From NCBI GenBank assembly GCA_004359425.1, contig PTEU01000002.1, positions 622,736 to 686,735 on the forward strand: 64,000 bases of DNA, in the 5' to 3' direction. Below are positions 44,780-54,590 of this stretch, piece after piece; positions within the stretch are counted from its first letter, which is position 1; each line of letters begins with the position of its first letter. The translations under genes and the position numbers were made by a program. The notes below the pieces were generated by a model. It was given only the letters and a program-made list of their open reading frames with translations. It was not told where the DNA came from and made no database searches. This DNA comes from Ideonella sp. MAG2. GTDB taxonomy: Bacteria > Pseudomonadota > Gammaproteobacteria > Burkholderiales > Burkholderiaceae_C.

Positions 44780-45705
44780 TTGCGGCCTCCCACTCGGCCA
44801 TGGCGGCTGGTGCTGCGCTCCGGCTCCACCGGTTCAGAAGGCCGGGGCGGTTGGTGCAAGGCCAGCGGCTCCAGCACCAGCACATGGCGCACGCCGTCCG
44901 GTGGGGCGGTGGGCCTCAGGATGATGCGCGCGAACGAGGTGTCGCCCCGTGTGTCCACCTTGGCCACCCGCGCCACTTGCAAGCCTTGAGGATAGATGCC
45001 GTCGACCCCGCTGGTGATCAGCACATCGCCCACCTGAACATCGTCGTTACTGGCCATGAAGCGCAGCTCCATGGCCCGGCCGTCACCCGTCCCAAAGGCC
45101 GCACTGCGGTGCTCGGTGCGCGGGTTGAGCACGGGAATGGCGGCATCCTTATCAACCAGCAGCGTGACCTCCGCAGACAGCGGGTAGACCCGTGTCACCT
45201 GCCCTAACACGCCTTGCTCATTGATCACGGGCGAGCCCGCCACCAAGCCATGTTGCGAGCCCCGGTCCAGAAAAATCTTGCGCGAATAGGCATCAGGAGC
45301 CTCGTACAAGACCTCGGCAGGCTGCGACTTCACCGTCACCTGCGGGCGCAATTCCAGCAAGGCGCGCAGCCGCGTGTTCTCTTCGACCAAGCGGTCTGCC
45401 CGCGACGAACGCTCGGCCTGCTGGGCCAGTTTGGCGCGCATGGCGTTCTCTTGGGCGCGAGCGGCCTCAAGCCCTTGCAGGTAGTCGCCCGCCTGGGCAT
45501 AGGCCGCCACCGGCAGACTCAGCGCTTGTTGAACCGGCAGCAGCACCGTTGCCATGGCGGCACGCAAAGGCTGGGTCAAGGTGAAGCGCGAGTCGGCGGC
45601 CATCAAGAACAGCGCCAAGGCTGAAAAGAAGACGACCTTGGTCAGGGCCGAGGGGCCCTGTCTGAAGAACGGCGGCGGAGAGCGTTCAAGCGTGCCGAGA
45701 GACAT
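44776..45705 (-). CDS. mreC: Rod shape-determining protein MreC
   Basis: A 309-residue bitopic protein: one helix (VVFFSALALFLMAADS), a coiled coil (about 80-120, AQENAMRAKLAQQAERSSRA) and a periplasmic double beta-barrel with DRGSQHGLVAGSPVINEQGV and VQVGDVLITSGVDGIYPQGL. It binds PBP2 and MreD to organise elongation. The C-terminal 35 residues are Pro/Arg-rich. It lies 57 bp downstream of mreB. Confidence 0.96.
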   Translation of the reverse strand: MSLGTLERSPPPFFRQGPSALTKVVFFSALALFLMAADSRFTLTQPLRAAMATVLLPVQQALSLPVAAYAQAGDYLQGLEAARAQENAMRAKLAQQAERSSRADRLVEENTRLRALLELRPQVTVKSQPAEVLYEAPDAYSRKIFLDRGSQHGLVAGSPVINEQGVLGQVTRVYPLSAEVTLLVDKDAAIPVLNPRTEHRSAAFGTGDGRAMELRFMASNDDVQVGDVLITSGVDGIYPQGLQVARVAKVDTRGDTSFARIILRPTAPPDGVRHVLVLEPLALHQPPRPSEPVEPERSTSRHGRVGGRK

Positions 45706-45762
45706 GGCGGTCGGCCAGAGGCCAACAAAAGGGTGAAAGAACGCGCAGCGACGGAGCGCCGC

Positions 45763-47172
<1,410 letters not shown>

Positions 47173-47472
47173 ATGGCACTCACCCCCACGGATGTGAGCC
47201 GGATCGCCCATCTGGCGCGGCTGGACATCTCGCCCCAAGAAGCCGACGCCATGCTCGGCCAGCTCAATGGCTTTTTCAATATCGTGGAGCAAATGAGCGC
47301 GGTGGACACCCAAGGCGTTGAGCCGCTCTATACCCCGCTTTCGGCCGTGCAAGAGGTTCACCTGCGGCTGCGCGACGACGCCGTGACCGACAACAGCGAC
47401 CGTGCCCGCAACCAAGCCAGCGCACCGGCCGTGGAAGACGGCCTGTTCCTCGTGCCCAAAGTGATTGAATGA
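47173..47472 (+). CDS. gatC: Asp/Glu-tRNA amidotransferase subunit GatC
   Basis: The 99-residue stabilising subunit of GatCAB, which amidates misacylated Glu-tRNA(Gln) and Asp-tRNA(Asn). It begins [20 protein letters not shown] and continues through the GatC pattern [16 protein letters not shown] and [13 protein letters not shown]. Its stop overlaps the gatA start by 4 bp. Confidence 0.96.
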   Translation: MALTPTDVSRIAHLARLDISPQEADAMLGQLNGFFNIVEQMSAVDTQGVEPLYTPLSAVQEVHLRLRDDAVTDNSDRARNQASAPAVEDGLFLVPKVIE

Positions 47473-48968
47473 AGATGAGCACAACAGACTTGCACCATTG
47501 GGGCGTGGCGGGCTTGGCCCAGGCCATGGCGGCCAAAACGGTTTCTAGCGTAGAGGCCACGCAGCATTTGCTCAACCGCGCCCAAGCGCACACCACACTG
47601 GGTAGCTTTTTGCACCTGGACGCCGAGGCGGCGCTGAGCGCTGCCCGGGCCGCCGATGCCGCGCGTGCAGCGGGCCAGGCCGGGCCGTTAACGGGCGTGC
47701 CCTTGGCCCACAAGGACATTTTCGTCACCGCCGATATGCCTACCACGGCCGGCTCCAAAATGCTGGCGAACTACCGCAGCCCCTTTGATGCCACGGTGGT
47801 GGCGCGCTTGAAGGCAGCGGGTGCGGTGAGCTTGGGCAAGCTCAATTGCGACGAGTACGCCATGGGCTCGGCCAACGAGAACTCGGCTTATGGGCCAGTG
47901 CACAACCCTTGGGACACCCAGCGCGTGCCCGGCGGCTCTTCGGGCGGCTCGGCCGCTGCGGTCGCCGCGCGTTTGCTGCCCGGTGCCACCGGCACCGACA
48001 CCGGCGGCTCCATCCGCCAACCCGCCAGCTTCAGCGGCGTCACCGGCATTAAGCCGACTTATGGGGTGTGCAGTCGCTACGGGATGATTGCCTTCGCCTC
48101 CAGCCTGGACCAAGCCGGCCCCTTGGCCCGCAGTGCCGAAGATTGCGCCCTGCTGCTCTCTGCCATGAGTGGCTTTGACGAGCGCGACGCCACCAGCGCC
48201 GAGCGACCAGCGCAAGACTTCCACGCCCAGATGCTCACCGCCCGCGAGGGGGCCACGGCCAGCCAACCGCTGAAGGGCCTGCGCATTGGCCTGCCGCAAG
48301 AGTTCTTCCCAGCGGCCTTGGCGCAGGACGTGAATGGGGCCGTGCGCAACGCCCTGGCCGAGCTGGAAAAGCTGGGGGCCACCTTGGTGGACGTCAGCCT
48401 GCCGCGCACCGAACTGTCCATCCCCGTCTACTACATCATTGCCCCGGCCGAGGCCAGCTCCAACCTGAGCCGGTTTGACGGTGTCAAGTTCGGCCATCGC
48501 GCCGCCCGGTACGACGACCTGATCGACATGTACAAAAAGACGCGCGCCGAGGGCTTTGGGGCCGAGGTGAAGCGCCGCATCATGATTGGCACCTATGTGC
48601 TCTCGCACGGCTATTACGACGCCTACTACCTGCAGGCCCAAAAGCTGCGCCGCATGATTGCCGAGGACTTCCAGCGCTGCTTCACCCAGTGCGATGTGAT
48701 CGCCGGCCCTGTGGCCCCGACCGTGGCCTGGAAGATCGGCGAGCAAGGCGGCGACCCATTGCAAGCCTATCTGGCCGACATCTTCACCCTGCCCGCCTCA
48801 CTGGCCGGTTTGCCCGGCATGAGCGTGCCGGCGGGCTTTGGTGAAGGCGGTATGCCCGTGGGCCTGCAGCTCATCGGCAACTACTTCGCGGAAGGCCAAC
48901 TGCTGCACACCGCGCATGCGCTGCAGCAAGCCACCGATTGGCACACCCGTGCCCCAGCAGGATTTTGA
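47469..48968 (+). CDS. gatA: Asp/Glu-tRNA amidotransferase subunit A (amidase)
   Basis: GatA hydrolyses glutamine and supplies ammonia to GatB. The 499-residue protein has the amidase-signature catalytic triad: Lys in [10 protein letters not shown], cis-Ser in [11 protein letters not shown] and nucleophilic Ser in [15 protein letters not shown]. Length is normal. The start is the ATGA overlap with gatC; a second ATG two codons on is equally possible. gatB follows 2 bp after its stop. Confidence 0.97.
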   Translation: MKMSTTDLHHWGVAGLAQAMAAKTVSSVEATQHLLNRAQAHTTLGSFLHLDAEAALSAARAADAARAAGQAGPLTGVPLAHKDIFVTADMPTTAGSKMLANYRSPFDATVVARLKAAGAVSLGKLNCDEYAMGSANENSAYGPVHNPWDTQRVPGGSSGGSAAAVAARLLPGATGTDTGGSIRQPASFSGVTGIKPTYGVCSRYGMIAFASSLDQAGPLARSAEDCALLLSAMSGFDERDATSAERPAQDFHAQMLTAREGATASQPLKGLRIGLPQEFFPAALAQDVNGAVRNALAELEKLGATLVDVSLPRTELSIPVYYIIAPAEASSNLSRFDGVKFGHRAARYDDLIDMYKKTRAEGFGAEVKRRIMIGTYVLSHGYYDAYYLQAQKLRRMIAEDFQRCFTQCDVIAGPVAPTVAWKIGEQGGDPLQAYLADIFTLPASLAGLPGMSVPAGFGEGGMPVGLQLIGNYFAEGQLLHTAHALQQATDWHTRAPAGF

Positions 48969-48970
48969 GT

Positions 48971-50425
48971 ATGAGCTCCTCTTCACAACTGGTTCGGGGT
49001 TACGAGGTCGTGATCGGCCTGGAAAACCATGTCCAGCTCTCGACGGTTTCCAAGATTTTTTCGGGTGCCTCTACCGCCTTTGGTGCCGCGCCCAATACCC
49101 AGGCCAGCCCTGTGGACCTGGCTTTGCCCGGTACCCTGCCGGTGCTCAACCGCGCCGCCGTCGAGCGCGCCATCCGCTTTGGTTTGGCGGTCGGGGCCAA
49201 GGTGGCGCCACTGTCCATCTTCGCGCGCAAAAACTACTTCTACCCCGACCTGCCCAAGGGCTACCAGATCAGCCAGTTTGAGATCCCGGTGGTGCAAGGC
49301 GGGCAGGTCGAGTTCTTCGTGGGCGATGTCAAAAAGACCGTGCAGCTCACCCGCGCCCACCTGGAAGAGGACGCGGGCAAGAGCCTGCACGAAGACTTTC
49401 ATGGCCAGTCCGGCATCGACCTGAACCGCGCAGGCACCCCGCTGCTGGAGATCGTCTCTGAGCCCGACATGCGCTCGGCCGCTGAAGCGGTGGAGTACGC
49501 CAAGACCTTGCATGCCCTGGTGATGTGGCTGGGCATTTGCGACGGCAATATGCAAGAGGGCTCCTTCCGCTGCGACGTGAATGTGTCGGTGCGCAAGCCC
49601 GGTGCACCCTATGGCACGCGCCGCGAGATCAAGAACCTCAACAGCTTCCGCTATCTTGTGGACGCGGTGAACTACGAGGTCAACTGGCAGATCGACGAGA
49701 TCGAAGACGGCCGCAAAATCCAACAAGCCACGGTGCTCTACAACCCCGACCGGGGTGAGACCCGCGCCATGCGCAGCAAGGAAGACTCGGCCGACTACCG
49801 CTACTTCCCCGACCCCGACCTACCACCGCTGGTCATCGCGCCAGAGTGGGTCGAGCGCGTGAAGGGCGAGATGCCCGAACTGCCTCGCACCATGGCCGAG
49901 CGCTTTGTGGCGCAAGACGGCCTGCCCGCCTATGACGCGACCATGATGACCCAGAGCCTGGCGTTTGCGCGCTATTACGAAGCCGCGCGTGACGCCTGCA
50001 AAGCCCCGAAACTGGTGGCCAACTGGCTGATGGGTGAGGTGAGCAAGCGCCTGAACAGCGAAGGTCAGGACATTGCCGCGGCACCTGTGGCCGCCGCCAC
50101 GCTGGCCGCACTGATTGGCCGCATTCAAGATGGCACCATCTCCAACAACGCCGCCAAACAAGTGTTTGACGCGTTGTGGAGCGGCGAGGGCCAAGGCGTG
50201 GATGCACTGATCGAGGCCAAGGGCCTGAAGCAGATGAACGACACCGGCGCGCTAGAGGCCATCATCGATGAAGTGCTGGCCGCCAATGCTAAGTCGGTGG
50301 AGGAGTTCCGCGCAGGCAAAGAGAAAGCCTTTAACGCCTTGGTCGGCCAGGTGATGAAGGCCTCCAAGGGCAAGGCCAACCCGGCGCAGGCCGGCGAGCT
50401 GCTCAAGCGCAAGCTGGAGGCCTGA
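48971..50425 (+). CDS. gatB: Asp/Glu-tRNA amidotransferase subunit B
   Basis: GatB binds the tRNA and activates the mischarged carboxylate with ATP. The 484-residue protein has [20 protein letters not shown], then [26 protein letters not shown] and the tail YqeY-like domain ending [16 protein letters not shown]. The usual GLEvHvQL motif reads GLENHVQL. The start at 48971 follows gatA directly; the longer frame overlaps gatA. It is the last gene of gatCAB. Confidence 0.97.
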   Translation: MSSSSQLVRGYEVVIGLENHVQLSTVSKIFSGASTAFGAAPNTQASPVDLALPGTLPVLNRAAVERAIRFGLAVGAKVAPLSIFARKNYFYPDLPKGYQISQFEIPVVQGGQVEFFVGDVKKTVQLTRAHLEEDAGKSLHEDFHGQSGIDLNRAGTPLLEIVSEPDMRSAAEAVEYAKTLHALVMWLGICDGNMQEGSFRCDVNVSVRKPGAPYGTRREIKNLNSFRYLVDAVNYEVNWQIDEIEDGRKIQQATVLYNPDRGETRAMRSKEDSADYRYFPDPDLPPLVIAPEWVERVKGEMPELPRTMAERFVAQDGLPAYDATMMTQSLAFARYYEAARDACKAPKLVANWLMGEVSKRLNSEGQDIAAAPVAAATLAALIGRIQDGTISNNAAKQVFDALWSGEGQGVDALIEAKGLKQMNDTGALEAIIDEVLAANAKSVEEFRAGKEKAFNALVGQVMKASKGKANPAQAGELLKRKLEA

Positions 50426-50434
50426 GTCCAGCCC

Positions 50435-50461
50435 TGAGCCCTCGCTGCCAGCGGGGGCTCA
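50435..50461. terminator. Hairpin between gatB and the converging small gene
   Basis: TGAGCCC (50435-50441) pairs with GGGCTCA (50455-50461), extended inward by CGCT/AGCG, between two converging genes. The minus-strand gene's stop codon is part of the stem. There is no real U-tract in either direction, so it is at best a weak bidirectional terminator. Confidence 0.45.
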
Positions 50462-50776
50462 AAATTTGTGCGGAAAGTCGGGCTGCACCAGCTCGCAGTT
50501 CAGCACCGGGCCATTGCCCTCTTGCCAAGTCGCACGGCGACCCATCATGGCCAGGGTCACGATTTTTTTGTCGTCGCGGTAGCGCACGGCGGGCTCGCGC
50601 AGGCGCTTCACAGCCCACCAAGTTTGCCCGGCCAGCACCCGCCCCGCGCGCGGAGTAAGGTCAGCTTGCAACACCAAACCCCCTTCGCAGTGGTAACGCG
50701 CCGAACTGGCCTGAACACCTGAGCACGCGGCAAAGCTCAAACCGGCCAGCGCCAGCCACAGCAGGGGCCGATTCAT
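50459..50776 (-). CDS. Small secreted protein, possibly MliC-like
   Basis: A 105-residue exported protein with a signal peptide (LLWLALAGLSFAACSGVQAS). The mature part has two Cys (RYHCEGG and VLNCELVQ), a YRDDKKIVTLAMMGRRATW strand pattern and a total length like the MliC/PliC lysozyme inhibitors, but I cannot confirm that family. The ATG at 50776 overlaps the stop of the DUF4124 gene upstream, so the two exported proteins are coupled. It converges on gatB. Confidence 0.7.
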   Translation of the reverse strand: MNRPLLWLALAGLSFAACSGVQASSARYHCEGGLVLQADLTPRAGRVLAGQTWWAVKRLREPAVRYRDDKKIVTLAMMGRRATWQEGNGPVLNCELVQPDFPHKF

Positions 50777-51432
50777 CGCGCTATACCACCGGAGGCTGGC
50801 GGGGCAGCCCACAAGGCCTTGAGGTGAGCCAGCTCTTGGTCGAACTGCTGACTCATGCGCTCGCGCTCCGCTTCGCGGTCACGCAGCCCGGTGACTTGTG
50901 CCTGCAAAGCCACCTCATTGGCCTCCAGCCGTTGCCGGACGCCCTCGGCGACCGCTGGCTTTTTCTCGACCTTAATCTGCTGCACCAAGGTTTCTCGCTC
51001 CCGCTCCAAGGCCTGTATGCGGACTTTGGATTCCCCCAACTGCCTCAGCACCGGCTCCAGCGCCCGAGCACGGGCTTGCGCGTGGGCTTGCTCGTTGGGA
51101 TAGCGACGCACCAATTGCCGCTCCTTACGCTGCGCGTCCTCTTGCTGAGCCTGGCTCTGCAAAGCGGCCTGACGCTGGGCTTCCAGGCGGGCCGTTTCCT
51201 CGGGGCTGGCCAGCGGCCGGGCAATCGCCCGCACCGAGCCATCACGGTTCAGCAGCTTCTGCTCTTGGTTTTGGCACTCCGCAATGGGGCGATCAGCGCT
51301 CAGACGTCGGCCGTTTTTGTCAACACAACTGAAAATCTTGGGCGCGGGTGCAGGAGCCTGCGCCCAAGCCGCTGCACTGCCCAGCAACGCCAGGCAGACG
51401 GCAGTGGCGGCGACGGCGCGGCCCGTGCGCAT
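50773..51432 (-). CDS. Periplasmic DUF4124 coiled-coil protein
   Basis: A 219-residue exported protein. The signal peptide (AATAVCLALLGSAAAWAQ) is followed by a DUF4124-type module (KIFSCVDKNGRRLSADRPI, with a second Cys in AECQNQ), then a long charged helix (about residues 75-200) rich in Gln, Glu and Arg that should form a coiled coil. The ATG at 51432 is 1 bp from the pyrE stop; 51444 is an alternative. Role unknown; DUF4124 proteins are common in the envelope of betaproteobacteria. Confidence 0.8.
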   Translation of the reverse strand: MRTGRAVAATAVCLALLGSAAAWAQAPAPAPKIFSCVDKNGRRLSADRPIAECQNQEQKLLNRDGSVRAIARPLASPEETARLEAQRQAALQSQAQQEDAQRKERQLVRRYPNEQAHAQARARALEPVLRQLGESKVRIQALERERETLVQQIKVEKKPAVAEGVRQRLEANEVALQAQVTGLRDREAERERMSQQFDQELAHLKALWAAPPASGGIAR

Positions 51433-51433
51433 T

Positions 51434-52108
51434 TCAGATGCCATAGCGTTGGCGATAGGCCGCCACGCGCTCGGTATTGGCACGCAGGGTCTCGTCCCCG
51501 GTGGTGGCCAAAAAGGCCATCAAATCGGCCAGGGTGGCAATGGAGACCACGCGCAAACCCAACTCTTGCTCGACATACTGCACCCCCGAACGCAGGTTGC
51601 TGGGGTCGTCTTTGGCGCGCTCTTGGCGGTCCATGGTGATGGCCACCCCCACGGGCGTCGCCCCGGCGGCGCGGATCATGTCGGCGGCCTCGCGCTTGGA
51701 CGCACCGTCGGTGATCACATCGTCAATGATCAGCACCCGGCCTTTGACCGGCGCACCCACCAAGGTGCCGCCCTCGCCATGGTCTTTGGCCTCTTTGCGG
51801 TTGTAGGCATAGGGCACGCTCTTGCCCTCTTTGGCCAAGCCAATGGCCACGGCGGCGGCCAAGGTGATGCCCTTGTAGGCCGGGCCAAACAGCATGTCGA
51901 ACTGCAAGCCCGAGGCAATGAGCCGACGTGCATAGAATTCGCCCAGCCTCATCAGCTTGGCACCGTCGTCAAACAAACCGGTGTTGAAGAAGTAGGGGGA
52001 CAGCCGACCTGCCTTGGTCGTGAACTCGCCGAAGCGCAACACCCCCGCATCGACCGAAAACTTCACGAATTCCTGAGCCAGGGCGTCGGTGTGCGGGGTA
52101 GTCGTCAT
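51434..52108 (-). CDS. pyrE: Orotate phosphoribosyltransferase
   Basis: PyrE joins orotate to PRPP to make OMP in pyrimidine synthesis. The 224-residue protein has the N-terminal FVKFSVDAGVLRFGEFTTKA, the catalytic KEAKDHGEGG loop and the PRPP motif VLIIDDVITDGASKREA. It starts at 52108, 17 bp from the divergent exonuclease gene, and is followed by two envelope genes on the same strand. Confidence 0.97.
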   Translation of the reverse strand: MTTTPHTDALAQEFVKFSVDAGVLRFGEFTTKAGRLSPYFFNTGLFDDGAKLMRLGEFYARRLIASGLQFDMLFGPAYKGITLAAAVAIGLAKEGKSVPYAYNRKEAKDHGEGGTLVGAPVKGRVLIIDDVITDGASKREAADMIRAAGATPVGVAITMDRQERAKDDPSNLRSGVQYVEQELGLRVVSIATLADLMAFLATTGDETLRANTERVAAYRQRYGI

Positions 52109-52125
52109 TGCGAAGGATTCGTCAA

Positions 52126-52926
52126 GTGGGTTTCAAGCTCGTCACGCTCAATCTCAACGGCATCCGCTCCGCCGCCACCAAGGGCTTTGTGGAGTGGGCC
52201 GAACAATCTGTTGCTGATTGTATTGGCGTCCAGGAGGTCAAAGCGCAAGCCGCCGACATCGAGGGCCGTTTTGAGCAGGTGGCCCAGATGCCCGGCTACT
52301 TTCACTTTGCCGAGAAAAAGGGCTACTCGGGCGTGGGCCTCTACACCCGCCACCAGCCCAGCGACGTGATCCGCGGCCTGGGCGTGCCCGAGTTCGACGA
52401 CGAAGGCCGCTGGGTCGAACTGCGCTTTGACAAACCCGGCCGCAAACTCTCGCTCATCAGTTGCTACTTCCCCAGCGGCTCCTCGGGTGAGGAGCGCCAG
52501 CAAGCCAAGTTTCGTTTTCTGGCGGCCATGGCCCCGCATCTGCAAGCCCTGCGGGCCGAGCGCGAGTTCATTTTGGTGGGCGACCTCAACATCGCTCACC
52601 GCGAGGCTGACCTGAAGAACTGGAAAGGCAACTTGAAGAACAGCGGCTTTCTGCCCGAAGAGCGCGCCTGGATGACGCAACAACTCGACCCCGCCCAGGG
52701 GGGACTGGTCGACGTCTACCGCCGCCTGCACCCCGACACCACCGAAGAGTGCTACACATGGTGGAGCAACCGAGGCCAAGCCTATGCCAAGAACGTGGGT
52801 TGGCGGCTGGACTACCACTTGGCCACGCCAGCGCTGGCCCAGCAGGCCCAAACGGCGGCGGTCTACAAGGCCCAGAAGTTCAGCGACCATGCACCGCTGA
52901 CTGTGGAATACGGCTTCACGCTCTGA
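52126..52926 (+). CDS. xthA: Exodeoxyribonuclease III
   Basis: An AP endonuclease/3'-exonuclease for base-excision repair. The 266-residue EEP-fold protein shows TLNLNGIRSAATKGFVEW, CIGVQEVKAQ (metal Glu), FILVGDLNIAHREADLKNW (catalytic Asp-x-Asn), TWWSNRGQAYAKNVGWRLDY and KFSDHAPL (catalytic His). The GTG at 52126 is preferred because it gives the normal N-terminus; a TTG at 52108 would overlap pyrE's start region. Confidence 0.94.
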   Translation: MGFKLVTLNLNGIRSAATKGFVEWAEQSVADCIGVQEVKAQAADIEGRFEQVAQMPGYFHFAEKKGYSGVGLYTRHQPSDVIRGLGVPEFDDEGRWVELRFDKPGRKLSLISCYFPSGSSGEERQQAKFRFLAAMAPHLQALRAEREFILVGDLNIAHREADLKNWKGNLKNSGFLPEERAWMTQQLDPAQGGLVDVYRRLHPDTTEECYTWWSNRGQAYAKNVGWRLDYHLATPALAQQAQTAAVYKAQKFSDHAPLTVEYGFTL

Positions 52927-53063
52927 CTCCCTCTGCCGCGCCTAAGGTGGCAGCGGCTGCCACAGCAAAAACCCGAGAGAGGAAAGCGCGCGGGCATTGC
53001 GTACGGGGTTCCATGGGGGTGCGCGATACATCCGCACACACCGCCGACATCCTGTGACCTTAA

Positions 53064-53108
53064 GCGGGCTGAATCTAGGACGACTTCACGATTTGTCGTC
53101 CAGCCCGC
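53064..53108. repeat. Large bulged inverted repeat upstream of the outer-membrane protein gene
   Basis: GCGGGCT (53064-53070) pairs with AGCCCGC (53102-53108), and GGACGAC (53078-53084) with GTCGTCC (53095-53101); the arms are separated on one side only by a 7-nt bulge. The structure could be an operator, an mRNA end or an RNA element in the leader. Confidence 0.5.
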
Positions 53109-53137
53109 CCAATTGGGGCTGCTACATTGACCCGCAG

Positions 53138-53162
53138 CGCCCCACCGAGGGCGTGTTTTTTT
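53138..53162 (+). terminator. Terminator-like hairpin in the leader of the outer-membrane protein gene
   Basis: CGCCC (53138-53142) and GGGCG (53149-53153) are followed by TGTTTTTTT (53154-53162), only 22 bp before the ATG at 53185. It may end the xthA transcript, or act as an attenuator if the promoter lies upstream (a TACATT -10-like hexamer is at 53123-53128). Confidence 0.5.
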
Positions 53163-53184
53163 CAACTATTCGTTGAGGACTCGC

Positions 53185-53832
53185 ATGTTGTTCCCCTCTC
53201 GTCTTTGCGCCGTTGTGGCGGCTGCCCTGCCCGTGTTGTCTGCCCATGCGGTGGAACCCTATGCCGCCATCGGAGCCCCAGGCGTGATGCTGGGCCTGGC
53301 CCACCCCGTGTCGGACACCCTGACCCTGCGTGCCGACCTGGCCACCATCGGCACCCGCGACAAAACCGGCACCGAACAAGGCATCAAATACCAAGGCGAC
53401 TACAAGTCCAACCGCACCGGACTGTTTGCCGACTGGTTTGTGGCCGGTGGCTTTCGCCTGACCGGTGGCGTGACCTTTAACGACACCAAGTTCAACCTGA
53501 CGGCCTTGGGAGATGGCAGCCCGATCAAGATTGGCAACACCAGCTACACCACCACCACGGCAGACCGCTTTGTCGCCAACATCAAGTTCCCCTCCACCTC
53601 GCCCTATATCGGCATTGGTTGGGGCCACAAAATGGGCAACACCGGCTGGGGCTTTGTGGCCGACCTGGGTGCCTCCATTGGCAAAGCCACGGTCACCACC
53701 CGCGTGGAAGGCCCGCTGCTGAACCAAGTCAGCCAAGCCGACATCGACCGCGAAACCCAAGAGTTGCGCGACGGTGTAGGCAAGGTGAGGGCCCTGCCGC
53801 AGTTGTCGGTCGGGGTAAGCTACCAGTTCTGA
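53185..53832 (+). CDS. Small outer-membrane beta-barrel protein
   Basis: A 215-residue exported protein with a signal peptide (LCAVVAAALPVLSAHAVEP) and alternating hydrophobic strands (GVMLGLAHPVSDTLTLRADL, FADWFVAGGFRLTGGVTF, PYIGIGWGHKMG). It ends LSVGVSYQF; a terminal Phe is the usual barrel-assembly signal. Length suits an eight-stranded barrel. The start at 53185 follows GAGGA. No specific family is recognised; ligand or role unknown. The leader contains two hairpins, one terminator-like. Confidence 0.78.
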   Translation: MLFPSRLCAVVAAALPVLSAHAVEPYAAIGAPGVMLGLAHPVSDTLTLRADLATIGTRDKTGTEQGIKYQGDYKSNRTGLFADWFVAGGFRLTGGVTFNDTKFNLTALGDGSPIKIGNTSYTTTTADRFVANIKFPSTSPYIGIGWGHKMGNTGWGFVADLGASIGKATVTTRVEGPLLNQVSQADIDRETQELRDGVGKVRALPQLSVGVSYQF

Positions 53833-53878
53833 TTCTTTATTGGTCGCTGCATCCGGGCAGAGGCCCAGCCGCTGCCCC

Positions 53879-54517
53879 ATGCTCCGCTACCTCACCATCC
53901 CCGTCACCGCTTTTCAACAAAACTGCTCACTGATTTGGTGCGACCAGACCATGGAGGGCGCGCTGATTGACCCCGGTGGCGAGAGCGAGCGGCTGAAGGC
54001 CGAGGCGCAGCGCCTAGGCGTTACGCTCACCGCGCTGTGGTTGACCCATGCCCACATTGACCATGCCGGAGCCACCGGCACCCTGGCGCGAGAGCTAGGC
54101 TTGCCCATCATTGGGCCGCATCCGGGGGACCAGTTTTGGATTGACGGCTTGCCACAGCAGAGCCAAATGTTTGGCTTCCCCCCTGCTGAGGCTTTTACGC
54201 CCACCCGTTGGCTGGCGGACGGCGACAGCGTCAGCCTGGGTCAGTCCACCGTGCAGGTCCGGCATTGCCCTGGTCATACGCCCGGCCATGTGGTGTTTTA
54301 TGCCGCCGAGATGGCGCGCTGTTTTGTGGGCGATGTGCTGTTTGCGGGCTCCATCGGGCGCACCGACTTCCCCGGTGGCGACCATGACACCTTGATCCGC
54401 AGCATCACCGAGCGGCTCTGGCCCATGGGGGACGACACTGTTTTCATCCCTGGCCACGGGCCCGAAAGCAGCTTTGGCCGTGAGCGGCGCAGCAACCCCT
54501 ATGTGAGCAACATTTGA
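53879..54517 (+). CDS. YcbL-like metallo-beta-lactamase-fold hydrolase (glyoxalase II type)
   Basis: A 212-residue cytoplasmic binuclear metal hydrolase. It has the THAHIDHAGATGTLARELGL motif, further ligands in VRHCPGHTPGHVVFY and FVGDVLFAGSIGRTDFPGGD, and the final FIPGHGPESSFGRERRSNPY. This pattern matches YcbL and related short glyoxalase II-like enzymes, which cleave thioesters such as S-lactoylglutathione. The ATG at 53879 gives the typical MLRYLTIPVTAFQQNCSLIW start. Confidence 0.9.
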   Translation: MLRYLTIPVTAFQQNCSLIWCDQTMEGALIDPGGESERLKAEAQRLGVTLTALWLTHAHIDHAGATGTLARELGLPIIGPHPGDQFWIDGLPQQSQMFGFPPAEAFTPTRWLADGDSVSLGQSTVQVRHCPGHTPGHVVFYAAEMARCFVGDVLFAGSIGRTDFPGGDHDTLIRSITERLWPMGDDTVFIPGHGPESSFGRERRSNPYVSNI

Positions 54518-54590
54518 GCGGGCGACCCTGCGTTGTTTGACAGATTGCACGCCCCCCTAGTCCGGTGACACTGCAAGCTCGTTAGGTGCG

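Noticed and set aside
52108-52926. TTG at 52108 as the start of xthA
   Set aside because: The GTG at 52126 gives the normal exonuclease III N-terminus; the longer form adds six residues and overlaps the pyrE start codon.
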